Source of the DNA: Stachybotrys elegans
Lineage: Eukaryota > Ascomycota > Sordariomycetes > Hypocreales > Stachybotryaceae
Direction of reading: 5' to 3'
Assembly: GCA_020746835.1 (NCBI GenBank)
Contig: JAGPNK010000008.1
Span: 248,001 to 312,000, forward strand
DNA length: 64,000 bases
The notes under the pieces were generated by a model. The model was not told the DNA's origin and ran no database searches. It saw nothing but the letters and a program-made list of their open reading frames with translations. The translations under genes and the position numbers were made by a program. Positions 45,078 through 58,410 of the stretch are shown one piece after another. Each line of letters begins with the position of its first letter. Within the stretch, counting starts at the first letter, position 1.

Positions 45078-48000
45078 ACAACATGTCTGTTTTTGTTGTT
45101 GAGATGCCGCCCCACCGGGTCCCTTTGACGCGTCACGGACAGTCGTCCTCGGATATTGGCATATAGGACAATTGGCTATGGCGTCATTAAACAACATGTA
45201 GTCTTGGGATTGTACAATTTACGCGGCGAGCACCATTTTCTTGGTCCAGATTTGATAACATGGCTTGAAAGTATTTGGAGTAGATAGGACATTCCTGTAT
45301 ATGGATTGTAATGGGAGAGAAGTTTATCGCAGTTTGTTGAACCGTGTCCGTGCTCGTGAATTTCTTGCCTAAGACCATGCGTCTTTGCCCAATTAGTAAT
45401 TCAATCAATCCCTTTGATGTTCTGTAGTCGTTGCTATACAATTCCCCCTACCCTAGAGGCCTTCATCCTTCCACAAATGCCTAGGTAGTATAGAACCTTC
45501 GTATACATGATGTCTTTCGTCTTCAATCGTCGATCTGTGTCAGCATGCCGTCAGTGTCTGGTCATTGTTTCCATAGACCGGAGGTGCTTTCTCGTGCGCC
45601 CACAATGCGATGAAAGAGAGGTCTGAGGCTTGTGATCACACAGCACTCCGTTTCTTCCATTCCATTCCTCATCCACCACCCATGACCAATACCATCATCT
45701 ATAGTCATTCGGCGAGTTCCAGATCGAGTATAAGTCAAGACCTCATATGTATGCCCAAATGATGCGCCGATCAGCTAACGTGGCGATAGATACGCAGACA
45801 AGTCACTATCACGGTGGTCGTAGGGTGGTGACATTGGGTTGCACACACATCTCTGCAATTCCATCTACTACACCCAGGCCGGTTTCGCCACAGTATCACC
45901 TACGTGATTAGCGCCGCAGTATTTTTTTGACAATCTCGGATGTGCTGTCATTCTCTACCCCAACAGCCTCGGTGTGGTGTGGTGCTGTCATCAACACAAC
46001 ACCTCTCATACAGTGAACATAGCTCAGGCTACCTATCGCAAGAAGGGTGCGGGGAACGTGCGCCTTCTCTCGGCAGGACCATGGCGTATTTCTCATACAA
46101 GCCGGGCGAAACTTGTGCAGCTTTTCTCCTCGCGGTAGGCCTCGGCTGTGAACTAGCGTCATCTGAGGCGGACGACTGGAGGGACGAGAGAGCTGCATGC
46201 TAAGGGTCATATGCAACTCGGCATCGGACGGAAGCGCGGTGGACTCGAGTCAACGAAAAATCTGCAGAGCCGTTACACCAAGTTGGGTCAGCAAGGAGCC
46301 GTTCGCGGAATGCCGGCGCCAATGACCTTTGACGTCTAAGTCATGACCGTGCCAAGCCGACTGGCGGTTGGCCTCGCTTCAGCTAGATTTTCCCATACCC
46401 CTTCTTTGTAATGTCAAATGGGTCAATTTGGGCAATCTAGCCGGAACAAGCCCGTGGGCAGGTGGGCGGGAAGAAGAATGAGGCGAGCTACCGAGGATGG
46501 TTCGCACACTCCCATGACCTCGTCTGCCTCTTGGCTAGAAAGCACTTGCGGAGGCACGGACGAGGCTACGACGCTGCATGGCCCTCCACTGACGTACATA
46601 TAACAGCACCTCCAGTACTGACGAATCGTATTGGGCTTTGCGGATGAATTATGGACGTTTTGGGGCCGCAAGCAAGTCAGTACATAGCGGGCACAGACGG
46701 AAAGACCATGATACGGCGTGCACTAAGGCTGCGAGTATGACACAATGAGGCATAATGGAAATTATCAGTTACCGTTCGCATATGCGGGACAGTCAGTGGT
46801 TTACTTGGGGACTCCGGCTCGATCCAACATCGGGTTGATTACCCAACGACTCGTCGTGGCCACGAACCGATGTGCAGGCGATCGGCAAAGCTTGACACGA
46901 CTTGACCCTGCGCCACGACCGAAGGTGGAAAATGAAGGGCGAACCCATCAAAGCCTGATGTGTCGATCAGAAGATTCTTTGGAATTTCCATTTAGCTACC
47001 CGCCGTAGCATAGAGTGCGGCGGCCCAAGGACGTAAGGTGTAGAGGGAAGAATCCGTCAATCCACCCAACCCACCCACAGAACAGGCCAAGGGCGAAGGG
47101 GGGGAGGGGATGATCAATAGGCAACTTGTCAAGCGGGACACGGAGCAGGTGGGCGCGGTGTGTTTACATAGTATCATCATACACAGACTGTATCCGTAAG
47201 TATCGTACGGTTGTCCTAGTTTCCTCTTAGCTTGTTTGGCATGCTGACACCACTGTCGCTAATATCCGGCAATTGGTGGAGTTGTCGAAGCTTCTACTAG
47301 ACCGCGCCGGGGCAGGTTGTCGGAAGCTAGAACCCCGGCTTGTGGGCCGTGGCCGGGATGACCCCTCGGGGCGCGGGGACGGGCTCTCCCTGCCCAAAGC
47401 TGATCAGGACGAAATCCATGGCAGGGGAAACCTTGACACTGGATCTGCCTGGGTGCTCGTGGTGGTTTTTTTTGCAACATTTCTGTCTTCTGTCCTCTCG
47501 GGCTCGCTTCTGCGTGGGTCGAGCTTGCTCGTCCTTGTCAGGTGAAGAGGGGAATGAATGACTGTGGGCGGGTAAACGTGTTGGGCGCGAAAAGCATCCG
47601 TCCATCAAAGCCTCCGTCATCACCTCGAACGCCTCACTCAACGGTTGCCGAACGTCAATCAACGTCAGTGAGGCTCTGGCGTGATTCGTAGCCAGATAAT
47701 GAATGAATGCAGTGCGGCAGCCTCTTCCGCCCGCGTACATGACCTGCGCGCGACATGTCGGTTCTGTTCTGGTCATGGTCATGGTCAACTAGGGCTAAAG
47801 AGGCCGTGTGGGCTGCGCCGAGCCATCAACTCCATCTGGCAGCATCTCGAGTGCGATCCAAACCGATCATAGGACGTTGGCGAGTGGGCGGGCGAGCAAG
47901 CGAGCAGAGGAATGGATGGTGGACTGCGCACAGGCCCAGGCACAGGGTCTGTTTTGGCGACTAACTTGGTGTCGTTGGGTAGAAGCTATCGCAGCCCAAG

Positions 48001-50189
48001 ACCATGCCCATTAGTACCGCCATAGTACCAAGAGCCATGTTCCTTGCAGCCCACGCGCTGAGAGGAAATACATACATGGCATGGCGTCTGCCTCCGCCCA
48101 GACAGGATCCGGTTCGCTTCGCTTCGCTTGATCAACAAGATTTTGGGCAGCAACTGGAAGCTGTCGCTACCCGCCCGTGTCAGGGGCTATTGTTGTTATC
48201 GTTGTTGTTGTTGTTGCTGCTGCTGCTGCTGCTGCTGTTGAATAGGAAGACGCCCGTGCCAAACCAGTTGCCACAGCATTTGTACCTGCGATGCTCCATG
48301 TTTGAGAAATTTGTGCCACTCAACGGGCCTGTACCGCGTGGTGGAAACCCGCATCAGCATCCCATTTGACAAGGGAATTAACAAGAGGTACCGCCCATGT
48401 AGCTCTTCTCAAGATGAAGTGAGCCAAGGTACTTGCGGCTACGACAAGGAAGGTGCAGGGCAGGGACGGGCTGTTTCCTTTCCTGCGTAACACCTTTCTT
48501 TCCGCAAGTCATGTACGTAGAGTTGATGCTGCCTTCCCCATCTCCAGCTGTCTCGCAGCCCGACTCCATAAGAGAGCTATTTCTTCCTCGGTGGGTGACG
48601 GATGAGCTCCCATTCCTCCTTCCTTCCGAACGAAATAACAACGCTGCACCCACATTGGCTGTAGTATTACTGCTGCCTTTTGACCCAGAGGTTGTTTTTT
48701 TTTGTGTTTTTTTTTTGTCAAGGACACCTTTAGTCGATCAAGACTACATAAAGGTCGAGGGCAACAAGGTAGGCATCCATATGATCTTTTTGGTGGTCAA
48801 CCGAAGTGGAGGAGGCATGGATGTGCTGACAGTTGACGACAGGCACATACCAGCGACGGCTCTATCAGCTTCAAGGAGATCGATCATCTACGTTTAAACC
48901 CACTCGAAACGCACACAAATCGTCCAGCCTCGAATTGCTTCGTTCTTTTTTTATTTTTACCTTTTCTCTCTCCTTTTTCTTTGTCGGCTTAGCACTTCGT
49001 ATTTGCGGACGTCATCGAGGGCCCAAACTCGGCATCAGATCCTCGTAAATAGTCAGGATTCTGAATTTTTTGCCTCCCGATCGACCGGCCAAGACCGGTT
49101 TACCAAGACACGGATTCCCACAGTCTGCCGTTCGAGACGAATACACCCACCGGCCAACTTGTTTTGCCTGTCTGTGTCCAGGCTAAAATCCCAGTCCTGA
49201 CTAAAAGGCAGGCCGTCTACCAACTAAGGTATGCACCTGCGTTCCCCGATTTAGTTGCAGCCACTGTCGGACAACATGGGCGGGCGGGCGTGCGAGCAAG
49301 TGCTGGCATGACCTGACTTAAATTGAAGGCAGCCCAGCATTCTGGGACGGCGGCGCGCGCTTGATGCTGGCTCCCTGAGGGGCTACCCAGGGCTTGTCAT
49401 CGTGGTCCAGTGACGTTTGGCTTCATTTCTGCCGGCACCCACATATCCATCCTATTGTCCCGCCCACGCGCAGCCAGACACACAGAGCACCAGGGTTTCG
49501 CACCAACGCCACTGGGTTGCGCCCTGCTCACCCTGGCCTCGGTGCTTCTCTGCGGCGTGATGCTTGTCGATTGGAATCCGAAGCATCGTCATCCCTCAAT
49601 GCTCCCAATAACAATAACAACCTCCTCTCCTTGCCCTCTTTCCCAATCTCCCTAACCGCCGTGGCGCTTGTTTCATCGCACATTCTTTTGCTCCTAATTC
49701 ACACACTCCCGTTAACCACGATTGCTCAGGCACCCGTCTCTGTTTCACTGCCTCCTCAGGCCGTAATAGTGAGGTATTACGAAATACTCGAGTTCCGCCA
49801 TTACTGAGGCTCTGTGCACCCTACATATTGTGGGCGGTGTCCCTCCCTCCGCCCTGGAAGCCCACAGTACGTCAATCTGCACCACCCTCGCATTGTCATT
49901 GCATGGTTTATTATAACCCTTGTTGTGCTGACAAGTTCTCCCCCAAGCAGCGCCTTGCAGCCCACGAACCCCGCGATCGATTTCCTCCAAAGGCTCGCCC
50001 TCCTCATTGTTGGGTGAGAAACTCGCTCAGCCTCAGCGGCCTGGGCAGCTTGTCACGTTCCATTCATATCAAAATCGCTCCCAGGGGTTCTCTGAATCAT
50101 CCGCAGAATACGTTTCCATTACCCAGAGCGTCCTTCGCTGCCACGATATACAACCAGAGTGTGAGACAATAACCACCGCACGCTTCACC
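45078..50189. other. 5.1-kb gene-free region between hex1 and the DUF8035 gene
   Basis: No gene is supported on either strand. Features seen are a TAGGTA-type motif at about 45478-45490, a TTCGC run at 48116-48128, a TTG/CTG triplet repeat at 48190-48240 and T-rich tracts at about 48694-48720 and 48944-48983. The ORF at 49394-49807 has no family resemblance and probably lies in the leader of the next gene. Confidence 0.55.
48190..48240. repeat. TTG/CTG trinucleotide repeat
   Basis: About seventeen triplets, first TTG (one TTATC interruption) then seven consecutive CTG-type units, ending TTG. It is non-coding here; read in ORFs it gives leucine or, on the other strand, glutamine runs, which explains the low-complexity ORFs that overlap it. 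Confidence 0.95.
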
Positions 50190-52715
50190 ATGACGGACCG
50201 ATACAGAGGGTACCAGCCCGCCAGCCGGGCAGCTACATTCAACAATCCGGCCAGAGCCTCATTGCCAGCCAGCATAGGCTACACCTCTCTCTATGCTGGG
50301 GACATAAATGTTTTGCCTAGCTCGCGACACCACGCCACACCTCGAGATTACTGGACCACCACCACTGCCGGAGGTGTTCCGACGACCACCAGAACATACG
50401 CCGTCACCAATGATTCTCGTTCGAGGCCGACTGTTCGCGAGCCGAGCCGCACAAGGCGCTCCACCCTCGATTCTGCATCTCGGCCTCCCGTCATCATCAC
50501 AACCACTCAGAAAGATAGAACCCCTACTGCATCTTCGCACTCGTCCAACGCTCGCTCAGGGAGCCCTGTAAGAGACGACTACCGAGCAAGCGATGGGCTT
50601 TTCCTCACCCAGCCCAATTCCTCTATTCGCTCGCGTAGCTCTGTTCGCCCTTCCTACACTGGTACCTATGACGACGACAACTACGAACGCCTCAGAGAGC
50701 GGGGCGACAGTTTGCTGGCCGGTCGAGATTCTGATCTATACCGCAACTCTCGGCCATCTGTTGTGTATCCCAGCGACCCCCGCCATAACCCAGCCGTGGA
50801 CTATGGAGATGAAGGGTATCAGTACACAAACGCCGGCGAATTGGCCCGCTACGACCTCGACAACAGTGAAAAGCGTCGTCGGCGGGAAAGCTTCGACCGA
50901 GGTTACTACCGCCCCAATGTGAACTACAACGCCGATCAGCGCAGCCTCAATGTGAACACAGGTTCTGGCTACAGCGCAGGCGCAAGTCGTACTTACGAAG
51001 GTCGAGGTGGGCCACCTCCTTCTACTCGGGGCTTTGACAAAATCCCAAGGGCCTATGATGCTCCGCGGGACGTTCCGCCTGCCACTTCAGTTGCGCCCGC
51101 ATCTGCATCTACCTCACAGCTAGACATTCCCAACAGAGGTCAAGAATCATGGGATACTAGACGTCCCAGACCCGTTTCGCTGTACCAGGAGGCGGCACCT
51201 CGATCGTCCCATCATGATGACTATTATCGCAGCCGCGAGGATGAGCGCAACATGAGAGACCTTCGTGACCGCGAAACCGTCCGCGAGCCCGGCCGTACCT
51301 ACGACCCACCTCACTTCCAGGATGACAACGTCGCCAGCCGCGGATTTGGAATTCGGACCGGTCCCATTGACAAGATTGATGATCGCCGAGAGCCACACCG
51401 AGAAGCCCGGGGCGATGAGTCGAAAAGGGGCTCAGATGAGAGTCTGCCACAGTCAAAGGATGACCGTGACGATCGCCGTCGTGATCGCCAGGACCCCAAG
51501 CGGGAAGGCAGGCGAGAGGAAGAAGAGGCGGAGGAGAAGGAACGCTCTCGCCTACGGGACAAGGTCGCTTCTGGACTTGGCATTGCTGCGGCCGCTGTTG
51601 GTCTCGGGCCTCTAGCAAAGGACAGCAGCTCACATGATAAGGACGACAAGGAGCCGCGACGAAGGCGAAGCCCTGATGAAGACCGTGGGCGCCGCAGGGA
51701 TGCCGAAGTTCCTGAGCGAGACGTGATTCATGAGATGGACCGAGAGCAAGCAAAAGACCGCGGAAGTCCTCGGGAGGAGGCGGACCTGAAGGAGCGGTAT
51801 CGGCGAGAGGCAGAAGCCAGGCTCAACGGCGATGCCGTTGGCACACATTCCGACTCGGATGAAGGGAGAAGGATAAGCCGACGACATAGGCCATCAAACT
51901 CCTTCAATCCTAATGACGCCAATGACTTGAAGCAGCTCAAGGCAGATTTGGCCGCCGCTACTGCGTCAGAGAGGACCAGGGACAGGAGCCAACCGCCGGC
52001 AGCAGAGTCGAGAAAGTCGCGCTCTTCGTCTGCAACGAGAGAAGCCAAGCCGGCAGACGTTGCCAGAGATGATGCCCCATCACGGGGCCGCGATGGTGCC
52101 GTGCCCAGCCCAGATGAAAAGCAAGTCCGTCTCGTGTCGCCTCCAAGGGATAAGAAGGATGAGAAGCCTCTGAAGGGCATCCTGAAGCAGCCAAGACCGG
52201 CCTTCCCCGAGGAACCGAACCCGGTGCGCGAGGGCGTGGCTCCTCACAAGGAGGACAAGAAGGTGAAGGAGGCGCCACCAGGTGCCAAATGGACCAAGAT
52301 CAGCCGAAAAATCGTGAATCCCGAGGCCCTCACCATCGGCAAGGAGAGGTTCGAGGTTCGCGAGGATTTTGTCATCGTTCTACGTGTCCTCAGCAAGGAG
52401 GAGATCCAAGCCTATGCATCTGCAACTCAAGTACTTCGAGGTAAGTCGGCATATCGATATGACGGGTCATCTCCTGCTAACAAACCCAAAGAGCGACGAC
52501 GCAATGGTGATGATGGAGACAAGAGCCGTGATCGCGGCCGTGATCGCGATCGTGACCGAGACTACGATAGGGATTACGAGGAGGATAGTGGGCGCCGATC
52601 CCACCGCCATCATCGATACAAAGAGGACGACAACGACGATACCGAGGACAGAGACCGTGACCGTCGTAGACGTCACAGGCGTGATGACAAGGAGGATTAT
52701 GATTCTCGACGATGA
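50190..52715 (+). CDS. Charged low-complexity protein with DUF8035-type C-terminal domain
   Basis: Two exons, 50190-52440 and 52492-52715, give 824 aa. The 51-nt intron has GTAAGT, GCTAAC and AAAG. Because it is a multiple of three and has no stop, the frame also reads through it, adding 17 residues if retained. The start ATG is in TTCACCATGACG; the upstream open frame has no ATG. Most of the protein is Arg/Asp/Ser/Tyr-rich and predicted disordered (RYRGYQPASR at the start, long KEREEEE and RDRDRD runs later). One short hydrophobic patch (KVASGLGIAAAAVGLGPLAKD) lies near residue 460. The only domain-like block is close to the C-terminus: PPGAKWTKISRKIVNPEAL...RFEVREDFVIVLRVLSKEEIQAYA, the pattern of fungal DUF8035 proteins of unknown function. 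Similar charged, disordered proteins occur at septal pores, and the neighbour is hex1, but a septal role is only a guess. Confidence 0.85.
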   Translation: MTDRYRGYQPASRAATFNNPARASLPASIGYTSLYAGDINVLPSSRHHATPRDYWTTTTAGGVPTTTRTYAVTNDSRSRPTVREPSRTRRSTLDSASRPPVIITTTQKDRTPTASSHSSNARSGSPVRDDYRASDGLFLTQPNSSIRSRSSVRPSYTGTYDDDNYERLRERGDSLLAGRDSDLYRNSRPSVVYPSDPRHNPAVDYGDEGYQYTNAGELARYDLDNSEKRRRRESFDRGYYRPNVNYNADQRSLNVNTGSGYSAGASRTYEGRGGPPPSTRGFDKIPRAYDAPRDVPPATSVAPASASTSQLDIPNRGQESWDTRRPRPVSLYQEAAPRSSHHDDYYRSREDERNMRDLRDRETVREPGRTYDPPHFQDDNVASRGFGIRTGPIDKIDDRREPHREARGDESKRGSDESLPQSKDDRDDRRRDRQDPKREGRREEEEAEEKERSRLRDKVASGLGIAAAAVGLGPLAKDSSSHDKDDKEPRRRRSPDEDRGRRRDAEVPERDVIHEMDREQAKDRGSPREEADLKERYRREAEARLNGDAVGTHSDSDEGRRISRRHRPSNSFNPNDANDLKQLKADLAAATASERTRDRSQPPAAESRKSRSSSATREAKPADVARDDAPSRGRDGAVPSPDEKQVRLVSPPRDKKDEKPLKGILKQPRPAFPEEPNPVREGVAPHKEDKKVKEAPPGAKWTKISRKIVNPEALTIGKERFEVREDFVIVLRVLSKEEIQAYASATQVLRGKSAYRYDGSSPANKPKERRRNGDDGDKSRDRGRDRDRDRDYDRDYEEDSGRRSHRHHRYKEDDNDDTEDRDRDRRRRHRRDDKEDYDSRR

Positions 52716-54067
52716 TCGCCGCCATGAGTATTGGACCTCCCTTGTTTTCTGCACGTGAAGGAGCACAACGGTCTTGCGATATAGGAGTTTGGATAGCGAT
52801 TTTGTGATTTGGATATGCACGGGTTGGCTCATGTTTGACGGCATCTATCTAGCTTTTGAATAGGCTACACTACGTTGGTTCGTGTAGGACCTTTCAACTT
52901 TGATTTACCTTCGTGCAACTCAGTAATGGTCTTGATTGTGCACAACGAATGGTGTATCGATGGCAAGAGCATGATATGTTGCCGAGAGGGAACGAACGAC
53001 AATGCAGAGTATGAGAACACGAACATGTATGACACGATTCACCCGAGTGCAGATTCTATATTATGTCTTACAGCATGAAGCCTCAATCTTCATGCTGCCT
53101 GTTTTCTACAGGGTAGGCATCTCACGATATCTCCGGGGAACGAAAGCCATCTTTCGCACTCTGTGTACACAGCATCCAGGTCGCCGGATGCAGCAGGGCA
53201 CGCTGCAGCCATGCAAAAGCAGGCTACATGTCATCGATTGGCTGGCTGCCATGTTCCCGGCTCAGAAGGTCACCCTCCCCATCGGCCGACGTCCAGCACA
53301 CCCTTCCCCCTTTCGAGTCTCTGTGCAACGCATGACAGGTAATGCAACGCTGCAGCAAACCCCCCTTAACCGGATCAACGCACTGCCGCTATGGCAGTCT
53401 CCCTGCCCCTCACCGCCTTGATGTGTTCACCCCAACGCGCTGGGAAGAGAGAAGAGAGTGAGAGTAAACACCCCCACCCTTCCCATCTTGCCCCCCCTGA
53501 GCACCTACTTACATGCTTCTGCACGCAGCTGCATCAACAGGCAAGACGGCTTACACCCGTGTCATTGTCAGGGGGGGCTAAAGCATATGCAAATGTGTGT
53601 GTGCATGTACGTATGTACGTGCAAGGGGGAAGGGGGGGTAGGAGGGACGAAGGGGAGGGGAGGGGCTGAAGAGGGAGGGAGGGTTTCCGGTGGCGTATGC
53701 GCATCGACGCCCAGCATAATCTCGATTTCTGGGAAATCGAAGGCCCTCGTTCAGCAGGACAAACATCCATCCCCATTTCTTTCCCTTTCAGCTGCGCTCC
53801 GATAAGCGGCAGATGGAGACGGACTGTCAGAATAGTACAGGGGGAGAAGAGGGCGCGTACACACGCCACAGGAAGGGCTTCGTCCCTCTGGAACGGCGCA
53901 TGCAGGCGCACGGCGTGGTAGCCATGCTCCTGCAACCTACCTAGGTACCTACCTACCTTACGCCGGTCTTCGCCAAACGTGGGCTGTCTCACCGCGCTGA
54001 CGGAAAAGAGGTTCAGAGGGCTCCCAGCCGAGATATTGAATCACAATCCAGCCACACGCGTTAACGC

Positions 54068-54070
<3 letters not shown>

Positions 54071-54099
<29 letters not shown>
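54071..54099. repeat. GT dinucleotide microsatellite
   Basis: A perfect (GT)14 run, followed a few bases later by a short CA run that could pair with it. Confidence 0.97.
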
Positions 54100-54104
<5 letters not shown>

Positions 54105-54674
54105 GGCAGGCAACACACACACCCCCCGTTGCTGCGTTTATGATGTAACGGCAGTAGTGAGGCCCATGCATGCATCGCTGCTCCAAGAACACGGAGAGAG
54201 CGAAGTGAGCCGATGATATGTCGACTCTGCGATCCATCATACTCACACCCACCACCCTTCCTCCAACGCTGACAGGGTCGTCGGTGAACGGGCGGAAAGA
54301 GGGGAGGCTCCAGTACCAGCTCACACTGCATTCACCGCCCAATGGCATAGGTACCTACCCAATCCGTGGGACACAGAAATACGGACAAAGCGATTATCCA
54401 TTTTCCAAAACCCTCAGCAAGGATCCGGGCCAAATGCTGTATATAGTAAGTGTCTCGCTAGGGGAACCTCGGCTACTCAATAGCTGCTCCTTCGGATCAG
54501 CGCTGACTGACGGCGTGACCTATGACGATGACGGCACGGAGACAAAGTCCCCCTCCCCATCGGGCTGGGGAAAGGGGACAAGCAAGGCAAAGTGACTGAC
54601 CAGTTACAGAAGCTGGCGGATTGCTCACGGGGGCAAACGGGCACCACTAAAGGCAACATAAAAAGCAAATACAG

Positions 54675-54700
54675 ACGCACGCACGCACGCACGCACACAC
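54675..54700. repeat. ACGC tetranucleotide microsatellite
   Basis: Five perfect ACGC units followed by ACACAC, with GTAT/TATG units a few bases downstream. Confidence 0.95.
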
Positions 54701-57700
54701 TAAGATAGGTATGTGTGTATGTATGTACGCACCTTCTGGCTTAGACGCAAGGCAGACCGCCAGGCTGTGACGTGGCAACTGGTGAAATGGTTGAGTGGAC
54801 TCTCCTTTGCCCCAATTGGATTGTCCCGAGCCAAAGCATGTCCCCAGCGGCGAGACACTGGACACAAGACGTACAGTAGCCGTCCAGTTGTCTCATGCAT
54901 GTTGCGAGAAAGCATTGGGGCGCATGGCCTGTTTTTTGCAGCAGCACACCGACCTCGCAGTAGAAGTGTGGGTAGGTAGGTAGTGTGGTGTTCTAGCACC
55001 ATGACCACCACCATGACACTCATCTCCGCCACTGTGACTGAGACATGCTACGAGTGGCTGGCTGAAAGCCGTTAACCAGATGGTCACCACTGAGTCGGTG
55101 TCTCTAGCCGAGCTCCCAGAAAGCGGGCTGAATAGAGTGTACTGTCTCACGCCGACCCGGTCCGTTGGTTACACGGACAGCATGGTGTCTTGAACGTGGG
55201 TGGTCTCGCCCTCTCTGAAGAGAGCAAAGGACCGGAGTCACTTGCTCGACAAAGGTGGCCACCACGTTTCTGCCTCTTGGCTGCGCATCCCAGCTGAGTG
55301 CTCAACCGCGCAAAAAGCAATTCCTTTCAGACCAACCCCCCTCACGCCCGCCATGCTACATGACAGTATGACGCGCCAAGCAACACCAGGCCAAAGAGGG
55401 GGCAGCGCAGGAACACTCCAACCTCAGGAAGAGAGACGAACCAAGTCTCATGATGGAGGGTACGAGACAATGGTACCAGCTGAGGTTGCTTACCCGACAA
55501 GCTGCTGCGTGATCATCACCCCCCTTAGCGGGGATAAGAGATTTCCAAGGAGGCTTCAACTCTATTGAAGATCTGCATTGAACAACAACATTGTTGAAGG
55601 AACACCGATGGCGTTTTGCAAGACTTCGCTTAGGCAGTCAAGGCTTGCCGATCAGGCATGCTCATCACATTCGGAGACAATTGCTTGATAAGTTGTTTGG
55701 TTGAGTCCCAAAAGGGTCGTAGTTGGTAGCAGCGACTTCGAAAGGCTGTAGCACTAGCCGGAAGCGAGCATGTAAGATATCATCCACGACCATTACCGAA
55801 TGACCATGGCCAAAGGATCCGCTGCTCAGTTATGGACGATGTCTTTGAGGCTGGCCGGCCCCTCTTCACTGCGATGGAGCACAGTATACGGAGTAAGGGG
55901 AAACAGAACGAGAGAGCGATCGCCACATGAATTGCCTAAACGCGAACGCGTCGAGAACAGCACCCATGTCGCTCTCTTATGGGAGCTGCCCGACTTAACA
56001 CCCCCTCCCTGTCGATATCGCTTGATGGCGGGTCGGGAGACAGGAAGTCTGCATCCCGCGCCCCAGGCAAAGGAGCGATTGGCCCCGAAAACGCCGCCCC
56101 CCCTGAGTGTAAACCGTTGGAACACACTCTAATCTTGAACAAGGAGTGAGGTGCTCTTGCTGCCTTCATCCCCGGTCCGTCCCTGTCTCAATCGTCTTTC
56201 CTCTGTGGTGTAGGAGTGAGACTCTCTAGCACACCCCAGCTGCTCCTTTCACAACCAGACTTCTAGAACTCTCAGCGTAGCATTGGGGCGTGGCTGCCAT
56301 TGACAGGCTTCTGGTGAGCCAAACGAATCTTCCTTCCGTATGCCATGGCGTGTCATGGGGCTGATGCCGCGCATTGCATTTTCAGCTTGCTTGACTGCTC
56401 GTTCCCTACAACTGCCTGCCTGTCTTGATATGTCGTCCAGTCGAGAAGACCTGCTTTCAAAACGTTTGGAGACTAGCCACTTTCGTTATCGATGTTACGT
56501 CGTCCCACGATCTCGACCTACCTAGGAGCATGGCACGGTATCCGTACCGCCGGGACTTCCCAGGATGCCCCCGGGGGTCATGCACCCTGTCCACTGAATT
56601 GTCGAGGCTGGCTGTACTCCGTACGGAGCAGAGAAATAAGAAACCTTCCTTGTCAATATGGATAGATTAATGAATGCTCCGACTCGAAGGGTAATTCAGT
56701 GCATCGTCATCCATCCCCATGTTGCACGTCTGTGCACAAGCTTTGACACAAGCAGGAATGCCCGTGCTGAGGTCGTCATCCCCCTGCTCATTTCCCGCCA
56801 GTACGGGGCAAACTTCATGCTACATTTGGGGGCACCGTGTATGTACCCAAGTCAGGCTTGGCACAGACATGCCGATACAATCTGATCTCGTCTCTTTAAC
56901 GCATCAGATGAAGAGGGTGTTCTGCAGCGTGAGCACGCGCTGTAAGCGCCTCAGCAACCTCCAGCCAGCATGAGAGATAAGCAGGGCCGCAGCTGAGAAC
57001 TGAGCCAATGCAGGAGGAATGGTATGGCTTCAAGAAGGGACTTATGAGAAGCGCGTTCCATAATAATGGCTTGCTTGAGAATTTAGTCACGACAGACACG
57101 GTGGAGCCATCCTTAAGAAAATAGCTCCGTCAGTCAAGAACGGGGCCGGTGCAGACGGAATGGCTGGGTAGTGCGGCGCTGTCGTCTGGTGTTGAGCGGA
57201 ATAGGTGTGGCCCGTGGTGTGTGTGCCTCCTTGTGCAGTGGTAGTGGCGTGTGTTTGTGGTGTTGGTGTGTGTGTGGTGTAACTTCTATGGTGTTGTGCT
57301 CATTTGCTTGCTGCAGCTCCTTACACCGTACTCCGTCTAGCAACAGGAGATGATGGGCCCGGACAAGGGGCCAGAGGGCGCGCCGCGTAAGACACGGCAA
57401 ACCCATCATGATCCCCCACTCATACCGCATGCGTATGTATTTGGACTGGCTCCTCTGGGCTGCTGGGTACTTTGTACGAAGTCTCCGTAAATAACGCGCT
57501 GTAGGTGTGCTAGTCGGCAAGTGTACAGGAGTCGAGAGCAGAAATGCTCCGGTTAGCCCACTTGCTGGGCGGACCATGCCACTGGGGATAAGTATTCGGT
57601 AGCGCGCTGCATGCTGTAAGAACACGGGTGACCAGGGTCGGGTGTCTTGGCGTATGGTGCTCACATACATCGGACGGCGCGAGTTTTGGGAGAGGTGGTG

Positions 57701-58387
57701 TGTAGCGTGCGGAAGCTCAGGACATCCCTGACCGACTTTCTAGTTTCCCAAGTGGAGCAGCAGTGTGGAGGATATGGGACCGGCGAAGGATCCCGCCGCA
57801 TTCAAAGAAATTAGAGACCCATACCTCGTCAGATATGTGATGAACTGCGCAGTAGCCCTATTGGCCTGTTATGCGCAAGCAAGTGTACATGCCCGCTGGT
57901 CGTGGGATTTATCTCCGAGCAGCAAGCGAGAGCGAGATTCCGCCGTCCGTTGTAGGGAAGCGAGGCAGTGATTGCGATTGTCCTTGTCGTGGATTCGCGT
58001 TCACCGATAGTCCGCCTGAGAAGAAAACGACAAGTAGATACGCGACGAGAGGGCTCCAGCACATCCTTGACAATGGTTTGGCTGGCTGCACACCAACTCC
58101 CACAGTGGGACTGGCTGCGCTGAAGCGCTTCAACAACCCGATTCGCGCGTGCTGCGCGCGAGGTGTTGGTGGGTTCGAGCACACTGGTGAGAACCCAGTT
58201 GAGGTTGCCCATGTGCTGTATCCGTCCGTACCACTCGCTGTCTTATCCCAGATCTCTGCCTCTTGACGTGGGTGTGTGTTGGAGGCACCGAGGATCTGGG
58301 AGGAGTGTCAAGGGAGAGACGGGTGGTAGGGCTGGTGCCGACAGCTCGAGCTTGGTGGGCGGCCCCAGGAGCTGTGGGAGGTGGGAT

Positions 58388-58410
58388 GGGAGGGAGGGAG
58401 GGAGGGAGGG
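58388..58410. repeat. GGGA tetranucleotide microsatellite
   Basis: Five to six GGGA units. Such G-runs on one strand could form a four-stranded structure. Confidence 0.93.

Noticed and set aside
49190..49235. tRNA-like stretch on the minus strand
   Set aside because: A TAGTTGGTAGA-like D arm and a possible anticodon arm are visible, but there is no GGTTCGA B box or acceptor stem in the right place.
49394..49807. 137-aa plus-strand ORF upstream of the DUF8035 gene
   Set aside because: No plausible domain, no good start context, and it sits in the probable leader of the downstream gene.
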